Assembly: GCF_000264905.1 (NCBI RefSeq) | Contig: NW_006763133.1 | Location: 247,105-277,949, forward strand | DNA from: Stereum hirsutum FP-91666 SS1 | Lineage: Eukaryota > Basidiomycota > Agaricomycetes > Russulales > Stereaceae | Direction of reading: 5' to 3' | DNA: 30,845 nt | In this document: positions 1-10,741 of the stretch, piece after piece | Position numbering within the stretch: position 1 is the first letter of the stretch | Layout: each line of letters starts with the position of its first letter | Translations under genes and position numbers: made by a program | The notes under the pieces: generated by a model | What the model was told of the DNA's origin: nothing | Database searches by the model: none | Seen by the model: only the letters and a program-made list of their open reading frames with translations

Positions 1-102
<102 letters not shown>

Positions 103-266
103 CCGTTACTCTGTCGAAAACAGAGAGGCTCGCTCTCAGCCAAGAATAGGAGTGATCTGGTCGTGAAGACAACTCGCTAGCTCTGGACCGGGCCACCTAG
201 TTTACGGTGTGTATTTTTCCTAGGCAAACAGACGCCTGGCTGCGTGCTGACCGACCATCAAGAGCC

Positions 267-1724
267 ATGGAGCAGATACCGCTAGAGCTCGTGAGTGAGA
301 TATTGTTACTGACCCAGGAGGAGTTGGTGGACATGCAGGAGTGGTATGACTTGCGACTAGTCCGTTCGAGCTGGAAACGGGTGATCGATGGATCCCCTAA
401 ACTGTGGAGAAGGGTCGACACTGCAAGTGGACCAGAATTCGTGGACAAGCAGGTCGAGCGGGCAAAGGGGATGAATTTGTGGGTGCAAGCGGATATATCT
501 CAACGCAAGGTGTATGGCAGGACGTGGGTCGAGAGGCATCGGGGCGTCATTGAGCGTTTGACGTTGTTCGTAGCATCAGACCGGGAATGCGACAGCTCAC
601 ATATGGTTGCAAGGATGATGAAGGAGACCCATTTCCCCATCCTTCGTCACTTCCGTGTCCGTCGAGAAGGCGTCAGCAGCGGGCGTTTGGCATCTCTTCC
701 ACAACTTCCAGTCACGTTCGTCCACCCTCCAGCCCTCTCATACCTGGAGTTCACAGGCATATTCTACCCTATCCCTACCCTCGCTTCCAACGTTAATATT
801 CGCTTCCTTCGCTTGGACTGCGAGAACTCCTCGTTCACGATTTCGCTCACAGAACTCCAAGCTCTTCTGCCAATTCTTCCGGCACTCACCAGTCTCACCC
901 TCGGTGGCAGTTTCGACATCGAGTCAGACGACGTTAAGCGTCCATCGCCGACGTTGGCCTCCCTTACACAATTCTCATTCCTCGGAAAGATAGAAGACCT
1001 CGACCTTCTTCTCTGTCGATTCCTCCTACCCGCTGTGGAGCATTGGCGATTCAGACTGAAGGTGGGAAGGCAGGGAATACCATCGCGTTGCGGGTTGAGG
1101 AGGATAGTGAAGGACTGCGCAGGACTGCCGACGAAGGTTGTGTTACGTTGGCTGTCGAAAGTTGAGAGCACGGTCAGAGTGGTCGACCGCGCATCACTCT
1201 CGACATTCAGTCTGAAGCTCATTGCACGGCGTGGCGCCCCATTCCAGACACTCTCGGACTTGCTGGGGGGAGTGGGGCCGCTTCCGTCTGTGCGGGACCT
1301 TGTGCTTCACGGTGGCGCAAACTCTCTCGACGTCTGCGAGCCGGACGATGACGTTATAGACGGAGTTTTGGAAGCGTTGAGGGGCGTAGAGCGCGTCGTC
1401 GTTAGCGGGAACGGGAATTCTTGGGTGCGAGTTCCGGTGGTGCTCAAGAGGAGGTTAGGGGGGATGGACAATTTATGGGAGAACGTTGGGATGGTAAAGT
1501 TTTTTGAAGTTATCACGCTTCCATACACTGTCAAGGATTGGACGAGCTACTTAGGGAGGATGAAGCAGAGAGGAAGTCCATTGCGGGTCCTGAAGATACG
1601 GGGTTGGAAGATAGATACGACGACTGATTGGGAATGCGAGACGTTGGCTGAGGGGTTGAAGGATGTGGTGGTGATGGTCGACGGTGAGCCGAGCAAGTCA
1701 ACTCGGAAAAAGCATGTAATGTAG
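267..1724 (+). CDS. F-box domain protein
   Basis: This is an intronless gene of 485 codons. The N-terminus (residues 1-50) has the F-box pattern: the hydrophobic IPLELVSEILLLT helix, a central RLVRSSWKRVI segment and the closing SPKLWRRV. F-box domains bind Skp1 in SCF ubiquitin ligases, and the rest of the protein selects the substrate. Residues 100-485 contain scattered leucine-rich stretches (for example LTSLTLGG) resembling the degenerate leucine-rich C-termini of mushroom F-box proteins, but no regular repeat could be assigned. I chose the ATG at 267 because it has a good context (agagccATGG) and sits directly before the F-box. The frame is open to another ATG at 207, which would add 20 unremarkable residues. 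F-box genes are strongly expanded in Agaricomycetes, so the substrate cannot be guessed. Confidence 0.85.
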   Translation: MEQIPLELVSEILLLTQEELVDMQEWYDLRLVRSSWKRVIDGSPKLWRRVDTASGPEFVDKQVERAKGMNLWVQADISQRKVYGRTWVERHRGVIERLTLFVASDRECDSSHMVARMMKETHFPILRHFRVRREGVSSGRLASLPQLPVTFVHPPALSYLEFTGIFYPIPTLASNVNIRFLRLDCENSSFTISLTELQALLPILPALTSLTLGGSFDIESDDVKRPSPTLASLTQFSFLGKIEDLDLLLCRFLLPAVEHWRFRLKVGRQGIPSRCGLRRIVKDCAGLPTKVVLRWLSKVESTVRVVDRASLSTFSLKLIARRGAPFQTLSDLLGGVGPLPSVRDLVLHGGANSLDVCEPDDDVIDGVLEALRGVERVVVSGNGNSWVRVPVVLKRRLGGMDNLWENVGMVKFFEVITLPYTVKDWTSYLGRMKQRGSPLRVLKIRGWKIDTTTDWECETLAEGLKDVVVMVDGEPSKSTRKKHVM

Positions 1725-4433
1725 ACTGCGTTGGTAACGAATTTGATGATTAGCTTCCAGGGAGGGTATTCGAGCAGAGTGATCTGGAAGTGAGTGACTA
1801 GAGCGGTAAGGATAGAAGAGATGTGGGCTTACCGGATCTGGTCAGTCCCTTAATGCATCGGGAAGAGAAGACCATCGTCAACCCCCCACAGTGTAGTTGA
1901 ATACTAGACTCCTTGTATATACCATGGCAGCAACGATATAAAAGGCATAAGAATGTGAACAAGGCATGAGGCAACGTCAATCCGACTTAGGACATAGGAT
2001 TAAGATGAAGGTAAGGGTAGAGAAAACGATACACGCACTGGGAACGCCGAATGAGCGTCGTCCGGATCACGATTGTACGCGACCAAGAGTGGAGCCGCGA
2101 ACACGAGACTGTGAGGAAAACAAGCTGAGGAGAGTACTTAATGACACAGACGAGAGAAACCTCATCTGGGTACTTTTTATGAGCCCGATCTGTGAGTTGG
2201 TTGATACTTAAAGGCGAGAGAGTGAAAAGCGTTACAGAGGCGGCAGGGCAGAGTTTAATCTCCGCATGTGGCTCAGGGCCCAAGGGCGTGGACGGAGTTT
2301 GAAGAAGCCGGGTGGCGGAAGGTGCCAACGAGTGACAATCAGCCTCAATCAGCCAGTTTGAGTGGGCCCTGTCGAACTCGTCAGAGTATCCACTCTCTCG
2401 AAAATTTTACAGATTACACAGACACTCAGAAGATATCAAAGTATACATATGCAAGTATTTGTGGTTCTAGGGTGCGAGACAAGGAACAGGACGAGAGCTC
2501 GAAGTTTTGTCGAACTACTGGGCCATCCATAGTAGTGAGTCCATCGAGCGAGCGAGCAGTTATATATAATAAGACCAAGTAGGGCCACTGAGTGGCATCG
2601 CCCGCTACCGTCGCCTACGCCTTCGCACCAAGCTCGAACGAACTCGCCATTCTGACTTGTTCTAGCATGTGCGGCCTCTCAAACCACACAACATTCCCTC
2701 ATTGTGTTATATAAAGTATAGTATTGTCACATAGATTCAAACCGGGTACATACTCAGGAGGTACGCCCGCGTTAGTTGGCGTTCACGGGAAAAGGAATAG
2801 GTTCGGCGGCCCCCCAACATGGTGCAAGGACACTGAGATAAAGTGTATCATTCACGGCATACACATCGTTTTCGAAATCGGGAAAGGAAGTGGCGCAGTC
2901 AACACGAGAGACCGACGGTAGAATGGGTGAAAGAATTGAGTGCTTAAATAGCACTGGTCAGGCAAGAGGACACCGCACGAGATTGATTGAGGCAATACAC
3001 AAAAACTTCCAGATATGAGTGCAGACCCGAACCTTTAGGGGGGCAGATGGGGTACGTCCGGTACGTCAGAAAGAGAGCAGATAGACAAGTGGAGCACGAC
3101 TGAGATGTAGCAGCGAAGAAAGCAACTATACGGTCGGTGCGAACGTCGTCGAAAGCGACATGGCCATGGACAAGAGCTCGAGACATGGGTTTCACCGAAC
3201 AAGTGTGAGAATCGAGTACCACGAAGGGCGAAGTCTGACATTAGGTAAGAAAAAACAGAATAGTCGATCGCCTGCGAAACGGAAGCAGATTTCAGAGGTA
3301 CCTAAGACCCACTACAGTACTTAGTAGCGGGAATTAAGTACAAGTTCCGTGGAAAAAACTCAGCAAGAGCTACGGCTTCACGGGCCGGGTGAGATGAGGT
3401 AGGCCGCGCGGAGTATGAATAGTACGCACTTCCCTTTCCGTCAGGCACCAGCGCCTTGGCCATACACTTGGCTTGCCGTCAGCATCGCGGCAAGTCCCTC
3501 TTCATCTCGACCTCCCTTAACGCTATAGCTGTTCCGAAGCGAACCATGTTCTCCCATCGTCTCAGTGGGCTACTTATATTGCGCTCGTCCGTTTCTGATG
3601 CTACGTTGCTCTTGCCGATGACTCTGCTTGCTAGTTCTTCGCGCCCAGCCCGCTTTGCCGGAATAAGTAGACATCACTGGCGATGTTTTCAGAGAACGTC
3701 TGTCTATCCTGGAGATCCGCCTGTAGGAGACTAGCGATGTTATACCGTGAGGCTCTATTTTTCTGGGGGGTAAGTTCTATATGGTAGTTATTGATATCAA
3801 GTGACATTGTTAGCTTCATAATCTTCCCGTTGTTCTTCGTTGTTTGTAGGCCTGTCGAACATACTGTCGATGTATTTCTTACGCCAGACTCTAGAGATGA
3901 GCTTACTTACCCTCAGGCCTCCATGGCTCTATTCATTGCTGCAATAAGTACCTGCCATCACTCTTGGCTGCGCCCGGAGGCCTCGAGGAGCTGCTGAGGC
4001 AAACGGCGGTGTGCATCTACATCTCAGGAAACTGTGAAGAGACGAACCCTTCCTCTCAGATATTGATTCATGCTCTCAGTTCTCCTCTTTTCTGCGTGTC
4101 GCTTTAGACGGCAGTGACCTGCTCACGAGATCGTGTCAGGAATTTGAATATCAACACAACCTGTTCCTCGGCCTTCGACCGTTGGTCCACACTGGCTCCT
4201 GTTGTGGGGCGACAGCAAAACACGAACACAAGGTAACGCAGACACGCAAATACTAGGGAGAACTGAAGCATATTTTCTCGACACGCTCATTTCTCTCAGC
4301 CGTCACAGACTTTGTTGACCTCTCGTGCATATCTCCAACACCAACACCAAATCTTCTATAACTCTCACGTAGATTGGATATTACCGCAGCACTTTCTATG
4401 GGCCCATGATCACAGTCATACAGAGAATCGCCT
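1725..4433. other. Intergenic, no supportable gene (2.7 kb)
   Basis: Only short open frames occur here, the longest a little over 100 codons, on both strands. None has a recognisable motif or a chain of in-frame exons with good splice sites. I found no transfer RNA, terminal inverted repeat or transposase motif by eye. The first part presumably holds the F-box 3' untranslated region. Heavily decayed exons cannot be excluded around 3430-3730. Confidence 0.6.
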
Positions 4434-4747
4434 TTACATCTTATGTCCCGCATTTTCTACTGCGGTCTCGTTGAATATATGTTCTGCCTCGCACGCTATA
4501 CACATATTGCATATTTTCTGCAGGACATACGCGTGCCAGTTGTCACATGTAGGAGCGAGTGGACGTTCAAATAAGCAGAACAATCACAACAGATGTGGCC
4601 TTACTTGTGGAAAGGCCAGTCAAGCACTTGACAGGATCGGTTACAATATCGAGAGAGATTGCAACGCTTGCACCGCAAAAACTTCGTTGCAGGCGCAGGT
4701 ATTTGCAGATAGGTCGCGCAGCCGTTTAGAGCAGTGAGTGAAGACAT
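4434..4747 (-). pseudogene. Degenerate MYND-type zinc finger gene
   Basis: Reading from the ATG at 4747 on the minus strand, the first exon encodes a MYND-like finger: an NGCATY segment, then FLRCKRCNLSRYCNRSCQVLDWPFHK. MYND fingers bind two zinc ions and mediate protein contacts. A donor (gtaagg) directly follows and an acceptor (ctgcag) ends at 4520; the downstream exon in one frame reads KICNMCIACEAE, supplying the final H-x3-C of the motif. Three defects argue for decay. The second cysteine of the first CxxC pair is tyrosine (TAT for TGT). Splicing at the visible donor and acceptor puts the downstream exon one base out of frame. The frame that restores the motif stops after about 27 residues, at 4434. 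A living gene with non-canonical splicing is possible but less likely. Confidence 0.5.
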
Positions 4748-5065
4748 GTCACGCTCGGAAAGAGCGAAAGAAACAGAGTGCGAGCGACGCGTCAACGAAC
4801 AATGCAGCACGGGATTTTGCCGAAGTGCCGCGTTCGCTGTGGATATATCCACGTGACTTAGCGTGCGGACCCCGACGGAGGTGCCACGTCCAACTTGGCG
4901 CCACATGCCTAAGCAAACCGTTTAAGTTATCGGCAAGGTCATGGTGGACCCTGAACGACGGGTAAGCGCCAACGGCGACGAGCTCACAGCAGCCTTGCTC
5001 TCTGCTCAACTGTAAGACTGTCGCAGTATATTGCGATTACAATAAGCTCCTCGACGGTACGCATC
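4748..5065. other. Divergent intergenic between MYND remnant and membrane protein gene
   Basis: These 318 bases separate two divergently oriented reading frames and would hold both 5' regions. No TATA box or other clear regulatory word is visible, and the open frames here are short and featureless. Confidence 0.5.
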
Positions 5066-6621
5066 ATGAACTACACTGACGACTCATCCGGTGGCGTCTC
5101 TTCTACACCATTTATCGTATCTACACTGCTCTATGGTATGCAGAACTCCTCGCTTAGTACCCGATTATCGACTGAGCTCAGCCGTGTAACAGGAGCATAC
5201 ATTGGTCTGGCTCTGCCGTGTACTGGGATCTTGATGTGAGTTCGGGTTTTAGCCTGCCCCACTCTGGTCAGATTCCCTTATCTCCCTCGTTCATGTTCAC
5301 GGTCTATCACAGACATCAATCAGCGAACTCGAGAACGCCCAAAGTCTTCCTTTTCATCCACATCTTCATGTTCTCAGTAGCTACAAGCTGGTGGGCCTTG
5401 ACTTTTGCCATCTACCAAGGCATGCTGGAGACAGCCTCGGGCCGAGCAGACAGCCTGGGTACCTCTATTACAACCAGGATCAACGTTGTTAGACAATACT
5501 TGCCGCTAGCAAACGTCAGTCTATTTCCCTCCCCTCCTACATCGTAAAGTTCCGAATAACTTGTCAATTAACGTTTTTCACAATCTCATTATCGAAGTAC
5601 TTAGTGCATGATTTTGTTGTGGTGTGGAGGGTTTGGTCACTTTCTGCTCGTCGAGTCAGGATCGGAATCGTTGTCGTCGGTATGACTACGATAGGTCGGT
5701 GAAACAGCCTTGCTCTTTGATGTGGGTGAGGAAATGGCTGATACTGACCTCATCACGCATGACTAGTGGTACTAATATCCCTCATTGTCGCGTCGATATC
5801 TGCTGCGGATGTGTGGCCCGACGCTCTGCATTACTGGATGGATGCCACACCCGCAGGATATTTAGCAGAGGTCGCCTTCGGAATGACCCTATTCACCAAC
5901 ATATGGGCCACGGCAATGATCGCATTGAAAGCCTGGTGAGTTAGATCCTTCCGCATTTTCTCGGTAAGGTATTGACGCATAAGGCCGTCCATCCCTATTA
6001 TAATGTGTAGGTCCCATCGAAAGTTGATATATTCAACTGAAAAACGCTGGAAGACAAGGACCACGACGCTGATCCAAGGTGTGATGCTGCTGCTTGTGGA
6101 GTCGGGGGCTTTGTACTGCGCGATATGGGTAAGGCTACCCCTCCATCCATTGCTACCTCTATCAAACTCAAGTACGTTTTCACTGACTGCTGCTGCTATT
6201 AAGACAACATACGTTATTGCCTTTTTTTCAGTCATGGGACCGCGTGGCCTGACTCTGGCATCTCTGGAGAGAGCGAATACTAGTAATATGTACCCTCAGC
6301 TAAGAGACGAAGTCGAGCACAGTGGTCTTTTAACGTTTTTGGCATCCTTGCACCTCAGCATGGTTTTGATTGCGGTGAGTAGTGATTTGATTTGTGCCAT
6401 AGCGTTATGACTACTGTGATATATGCCTGTCTCACATCCCCTCGTTGTGATAGGGCATCTACCCAACGACCATTATTGTTTTGATCCGCCTCCAGAAGAC
6501 ATACCGCGACTGTTCACCCTCCATCCCGTCCACATTCGTCACCTTGGAGGCAGACAGCTCATCCCATCATGCCTCGGACCTTCCAACGATACCGCCCTCA
6601 ATTTCCACTGCTGCTTCGTAG
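5066..6621 (+). CDS. Seven-span membrane protein of an Agaricomycete-expanded family
   Basis: The eight-exon model is 5066-5135, 5193-5235, 5313-5514, 5598-5679, 5767-5935, 6011-6128, 6204-6374 and 6454-6621. All introns are GT-AG and frame-consistent, giving 340 residues. Hydrophobic spans lie at about residues 14-36, 46-68, near 105, 126-147, 163-187, 206-230 and 285-308. Family-like sequence includes ANYLVHDFVVVWRVW, TNIWATAMIALKAW, LLLVESGALYCAIW and the last-helix IAGIYPTTIIVLIRLQ. The C-terminus is a short Ser/Thr-rich cytosolic tail. Such proteins are numerous in mushroom genomes and lack an assigned function; receptor-like topology is inference. The 6204-6374 exon is longer than I expect between the sixth and seventh helices, so a small additional intron may lie within it. 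The gene runs tail to tail with the SET gene, 196 bases apart. Confidence 0.8.
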
Positions 6622-6817
6622 TTTATGATTCAGATATCCGAAATTTGTGTGCCTATCGTCTTTTGGATGATTTGTGCCTGAACCTTTGACGCAGTCAATA
6701 CTTAGGCTTGGTAGTACTACAGACGGCGTGGGAAGTCGTGTATCAATTTACACTAGTACTCGCAAGAGTGATCAGGAGTAGCCCAGAGGGCGAATAACAT
6801 GCAGATCCCGAGGGAAG

Positions 6818-8116
6818 TCAACATATGATGGGACGGCAACATTTCGGTGCACCACATGCGCAAAAGAACTGATCTTCCCGAGGCTCCGATTGCTTCTGTC
6901 AGTTGTGATGTGAATAGGCAAGGTGTCAAAATCGAAACAAAAAACTATGGCGAATTCGAAATGTCGCACTTGTGATGCTTTCCGCCTGAAAACTTTGTCG
7001 CCAAAATAGCTCATGCACAGCTCTTCGTCTTGTTTAACATCCCGGGACGTGAAGAACACGGCGGTGGGTAGCTCGCGATCGGATTGACTAGAGTAGTACC
7101 CCAGCACGGTTAGATTTGGGTCGCAAGAATGGTTCTGTGAAGCCCGGTTAGAGGTGTACATGGCATACATCACTACGACGGACTGACAAAAAACCTGCTG
7201 ACCTAGAGCAATATTCAACCGATGGGACCACAAAAATCACAATAGACGCACTTACATTACCGATGCGTGAGCAGTCAACCGACCAGGTAGGTTTCCAATT
7301 ATCATTATACTTGTTGGGATTCCGCTTTTGCATGTAGCCCGCAAGATTCCAAAACTCTAGGTCTATGAGATAGCAGCGAGCGCTCGTCTTCTCGCTGTTA
7401 TAAGATTTATCAAGCGATGATAATGTATCGAGCATGAATCTGCCTGACCTGGAATCACGGTTGCGAATCTCGGCGGTGCGCACCATCTCACCCGTCATCA
7501 TCGATATATAGGTGTTTGCCAATATGTCTTGAGCAGCAAACACACCTGCCCCATAGATGCGCTCAAATCGAGAGGACCGAGGAAAGGAAAGACAAGGACT
7601 GACCCCAGCCTTTCTGGATCGTCTTTTGTAGACGAAGGACCGCCTGTGACGGGTTCTGGACGGTCTAAAGTAACGTTTACGGTTTGACGTTCCCGGTGGA
7701 ATGCTTAGCGATTCAAGGATATAAAGGCTTGACGGGCTTACCCGGTTCACACAGGTTATGTTGCAGGAACAGGACGCGTTACACTCGACGATTGGACCAT
7801 GGGCATCCCGGGAAAGTCGTATCAACGAACGCCCTGTCCCATCTTGCTGCTTGGTTCGCTCGTAAACGAATTGATCAGGGTTATTCCGAAAGGCCGAAAA
7901 CAGCAACGCTCGCTTCGTGCAGGCGCAGGGAGCTATCTCTGGGTCGCATACCGGAAAGCATGAGCATCCGCCCTCATCGACAGGCCGCTGTACATCGCCA
8001 GGGAAAACCAGGTCATCAGACCAGATGAAATCGGTAGGGGGAATCTCTGAGTCGACGGTGTTGACAAGTTGGATAGACAGAGCAGAAGAGTGTGTCCATG
8101 GTCCTATGCGTTGCAT
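6818..8116 (-). CDS. SET-domain histone-lysine N-methyltransferase, SUV39-like
   Basis: Six exons on the minus strand: 8116-7742, 7664-7604, 7545-7256, 7202-7188, 7134-6970 and 6895-6818; 327 residues, all junctions GT-AG and in frame. The pre-SET region has nine cysteines (51, 53, 57, 64, 66, 112, 116, 118, 122), matching the three-zinc Cys9 cluster of the SUV39 family. The SET domain starts at KGWGVFAAQDI (about 143). GNVSRFFNHSCDPN (241-254) forms the S-adenosylmethionine and substrate pocket, and Tyr290 in ELCMSYFG is the expected catalytic tyrosine. Post-SET is FFCACGAPKC (Cys 314, 316, 321). The family methylates histone H3 lysine 9 to form heterochromatin; the exact target here is inferred. 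There is no chromodomain, unlike Clr4. The ATG at 8116 is the first after an upstream in-frame stop. Confidence 0.9.
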
Positions 8117-8178
8117 GAATGGCAAGTGACACCAACGGCTGATAACGTTCGGAGTCGTGCAAAGACAAGTCTCGAGAC

Positions 8179-8186
8179 TTTATATA
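8179..8186 (-). promoter_or_regulatory. TATA box of the SET gene
   Basis: TATATAAA reads on the minus strand 63-70 bases upstream of the SET gene start codon. That spacing suits initiation about 30 bases downstream and a short 5' untranslated region. The in-frame stop overlapping this box supports the chosen start. Confidence 0.6.
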
Positions 8187-9496
8187 GGGGCCGCATCTAA
8201 TGATTATGCGGAGTCTAATAAAGCCATGATCCGCGATGGATGGTTACTTCCTTCCTTCCAATGTGGTTGGCCGAACGGGAGCGTGTGCTTTGCCCTGCAG
8301 ACCAGAAGCAAAGATTTGAATATTCGGATATGTAGGCAGGGAATTTGCAATCGACTAAAAGCGCCTGGTATGTAACGGGCAAGTCTACGGAAAGGAGAGC
8401 AAGGATCCGGGCGGAAAAGGGACCCGCCCAAAACTGGTGTTGAACAGACAAAGCTCCGCATACGCTGCGACGCCGCACATTCCTCAATCCCGACGAGTAT
8501 TCCTTCTCTCCTTCCGTCCGAACAGTCGAGAGGAACTCCCCTTGGAGCCCATTCGTCGCTTGTCTCTTGCTCCACACGGCCTCCACGGGATACGGGCCTC
8601 TACCCCTTGTAGGCGACACGTCCTCGTGGCGCACGGATGAGGACGCAAAGGGGCGATTGGATCGAAGGGGATGACGGCGAGACGTCAAATGCGAGGTGAG
8701 GGACGATGTTGGCAGGGAGATGTTGGCAAGGAATGCTGTGAGGGGGTGGTAGGAGGTGATGATGTGGATTCGAGATCGTGGGTCGAGGGTCGAGAGAGTG
8801 GAGGGGTTGTGTCATGGGTGATGATGATGGAAGAATAACACAGAAAAAAAAAAGAATCGAGCGTAAACGAAAGATCGAGCGAGTCCGCGACGGGTACGAG
8901 ACGACCGACGTCCGTGCGTGAGTCTGCATCTGCTTTGACTCCGCACGTCCCTGGGTCCCTCCGAGAACTCCCTCGGTCCTTTCCCTCCGAGAGACTCGCT
9001 CCTGAGTTCTCTGTACGCGTCGGCTCGGGCGTCGCTCCCTGCTTCCTCGCGCCTCTTGGGACCACGAGTCTCTACCCGTTTATCTCCCCTTTAGACCGAA
9101 GCAGCAGAAGGTTGGGTGGGCGGGCGAATAGGATCGTCGTACAGAAACGGCTTGGTGGGTGGTGCGAGGTGACAGTGCCAGGTGATGCAGGGGCATGAAC
9201 AGCGACGGTGAAATCGAGGAAGTAATGGAAAGGGGTGGGTGGGAGGGTGAAGGGAAAGTGTGGGTGGTTTTGATGGATTTTCGTGTGTGATAACGAGTGG
9301 GTAGATTATCGAAGTAGGTCCGTGGAGCGCTTCGCGAGGGCGAACAACGGAGTATGGGATGGATGTCGGCCTCAAGTGGGAGTGGCGGTGGCGAGGGTTT
9401 CCCGGTGAAGGGTCGAGTGTGGAAAAGAAAGACCGCGATCCATATGACGGCGCGGGGTTCGTACCGGAGGTAGGCGACAAGGGGAGCGCAGGGAAG
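8187..9496. other. Gene-poor, strand-skewed stretch
   Basis: No convincing gene is visible. From about 8690 to 9500 the plus strand is G-rich and the minus strand is C/T-rich, which leaves several long minus-strand frames rich in Ser, Pro, Thr and His (for example across 9091-9480). These look compositional rather than genic: no motif, no coherent splice chain and overlapping frames open at once. A short A-tract lies near 8846-8855. The first few hundred bases should contain upstream promoter sequence of the SET gene. Confidence 0.5.
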
Positions 9497-9516
9497 TTAA
9501 TGATGGAATGGGAAGG
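9497..9516 (+). repeat. Left copy of the 20-bp tandem unit
   Basis: One copy of TTAATGATGGAATGGGAAGG lies immediately before the TIR element, followed by TTA. Further copies lie just after the element at 10742-10800, so the element interrupts a pre-existing minisatellite. Confidence 0.9.
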
Positions 9517-9674
9517 TTACTGCCGTTTGCATAGCTATCCGAATTTGCGCGTCGAGTTTTTGTGGCGCTTACATCGGCGCCTGTCTGTGAGAATGATTGA
9601 TGTGACCAAACATCACGCCTTCCGCCACACTACCCTGTCGCCACGTTGCGGCCTCTGCTTTGAGACTCGGACAT

Positions 9675-10026
9675 CTTACACAACTATCATAGTTGACTGA
9701 AAGACCAGCCACGTACTGTGGTGTTTTTACGTGGGCCTCACTAAGAAGCAGATAATAGCCCGTCGAAAATGCTCCGTAGGTACCGTATACCGTGACGGTC
9801 ATTTACCCAACCCATCAGGGTGCGGCTCCCATCTCGGAGAACATGCATCCCAAAAAACCTCTTGAATCGTCTCTATTCCTAGTGCATCCTCGACTACGCC
9901 AACACTGCATAATATGTCAACACTCGAACGGTTCTTATCCAGAAATATTTAACTACTTATATATAGAAGGATGAACGTGAAGGACATGTCAGAGAAAAGC
10001 AGGCGACAGACTCGGACAGCTGAAGG
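9675..10026 (+). repeat. Direct duplication, copy 1
   Basis: This 352-bp segment is repeated almost exactly at 10241-10593. The only difference I see is one missing T (cagctgaagg against cagcttgaagg), 6-7 bases from the gap edge. No coding function is apparent. Confidence 0.95.
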
Positions 10027-10240
10027 NNNNNNNNNNNNNNNNNNNNNNNNNNNNNNNNNNNNNNNNNNNNNNNNNNNNNNNNNNNNNNNNNNNNNNNNNN
10101 NNNNNNNNNNNNNNNNNNNNNNNNNNNNNNNNNNNNNNNNNNNNNNNNNNNNNNNNNNNNNNNNNNNNNNNNNNNNNNNNNNNNNNNNNNNNNNNNNNNN
10201 NNNNNNNNNNNNNNNNNNNNNNNNNNNNNNNNNNNNNNNN
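10027..10240. other. Assembly gap (214 N)
   Basis: This run of unknown bases lies inside the TIR element, exactly between the two copies of the direct duplication. The gap length may be an estimate. Confidence 0.99.
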
Positions 10241-10593
10241 CTTACACAACTATCATAGTTGACTGAAAGACCAGCCACGTACTGTGGTGTTTTTACGTGG
10301 GCCTCACTAAGAAGCAGATAATAGCCCGTCGAAAATGCTCCGTAGGTACCGTATACCGTGACGGTCATTTACCCAACCCATCAGGGTGCGGCTCCCATCT
10401 CGGAGAACATGCATCCCAAAAAACCTCTTGAATCGTCTCTATTCCTAGTGCATCCTCGACTACGCCAACACTGCATAATATGTCAACACTCGAACGGTTC
10501 TTATCCAGAAATATTTAACTACTTATATATAGAAGGATGAACGTGAAGGACATGTCAGAGAAAAGCAGGCGACAGACTCGGACAGCTTGAAGG
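10241..10593 (+). repeat. Direct duplication, copy 2
   Basis: This copy of 9675-10026 starts at the first base after the gap. Because copy 1 ends exactly at the left gap edge and copy 2 starts at the right edge, unmerged overlapping contig ends are the simplest explanation. Confidence 0.95.
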
Positions 10594-10630
10594 TGAAGCA
10601 GGGTGAAGCAGTGGTGAAGCAGGGTGAAGC
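10592..10630 (+). repeat. GGTGAAGC short tandem repeat
   Basis: Four copies of GGTGAAGC occur at about 10-base spacing, between the direct duplication and the right terminal inverted repeat of the element. They may be a subterminal transposase-binding array, but this is inference. Confidence 0.8.
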
Positions 10631-10741
10631 TCGAGCGTGACGAGGTAGGATGAGGTCACATCAGTGATTCTCACAGACAGGCGCCGATGTAAGCGCCACA
10701 AAAACTCGACGTGCAAATTCGGATAGCTATGCAAACGGCAG

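Larger units (their letters stand above)
9520..10741. mobile_element. Non-autonomous TIR DNA transposon (Tc1/mariner-like by TA duplication)
   Basis: The two ends form an inverted repeat of about 88 bases (9520-9607 against 10654-10741) beginning CTGCCGTTTGCATAGC, with only a few mismatches. TA lies directly outside both ends. The empty site can be deduced: neighbouring tandem copies read GGTTAATG, while the occupied site reads GGTTA, element, TAATG, so TA was duplicated on insertion. A TA duplication is typical of the Tc1/mariner superfamily and its MITEs. No transposase frame is visible, though 214 bases are unknown. The interior carries a 352/353-bp direct repeat around the gap; if that is an assembly artefact, the true element is nearer 0.65 kb. 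Confidence 0.85.

Noticed and set aside
1725..4250. Short open frames of about 60-140 codons on both strands
   Set aside because: None has a motif, good start context or supporting introns; they are what random sequence of this length would contain.
8600..9480. Long minus-strand frames in the C-rich stretch as genes
   Set aside because: Several overlapping frames are open at once, the composition is low-complexity Ser/Pro/Thr, and there is no recognisable domain or consistent exon chain.
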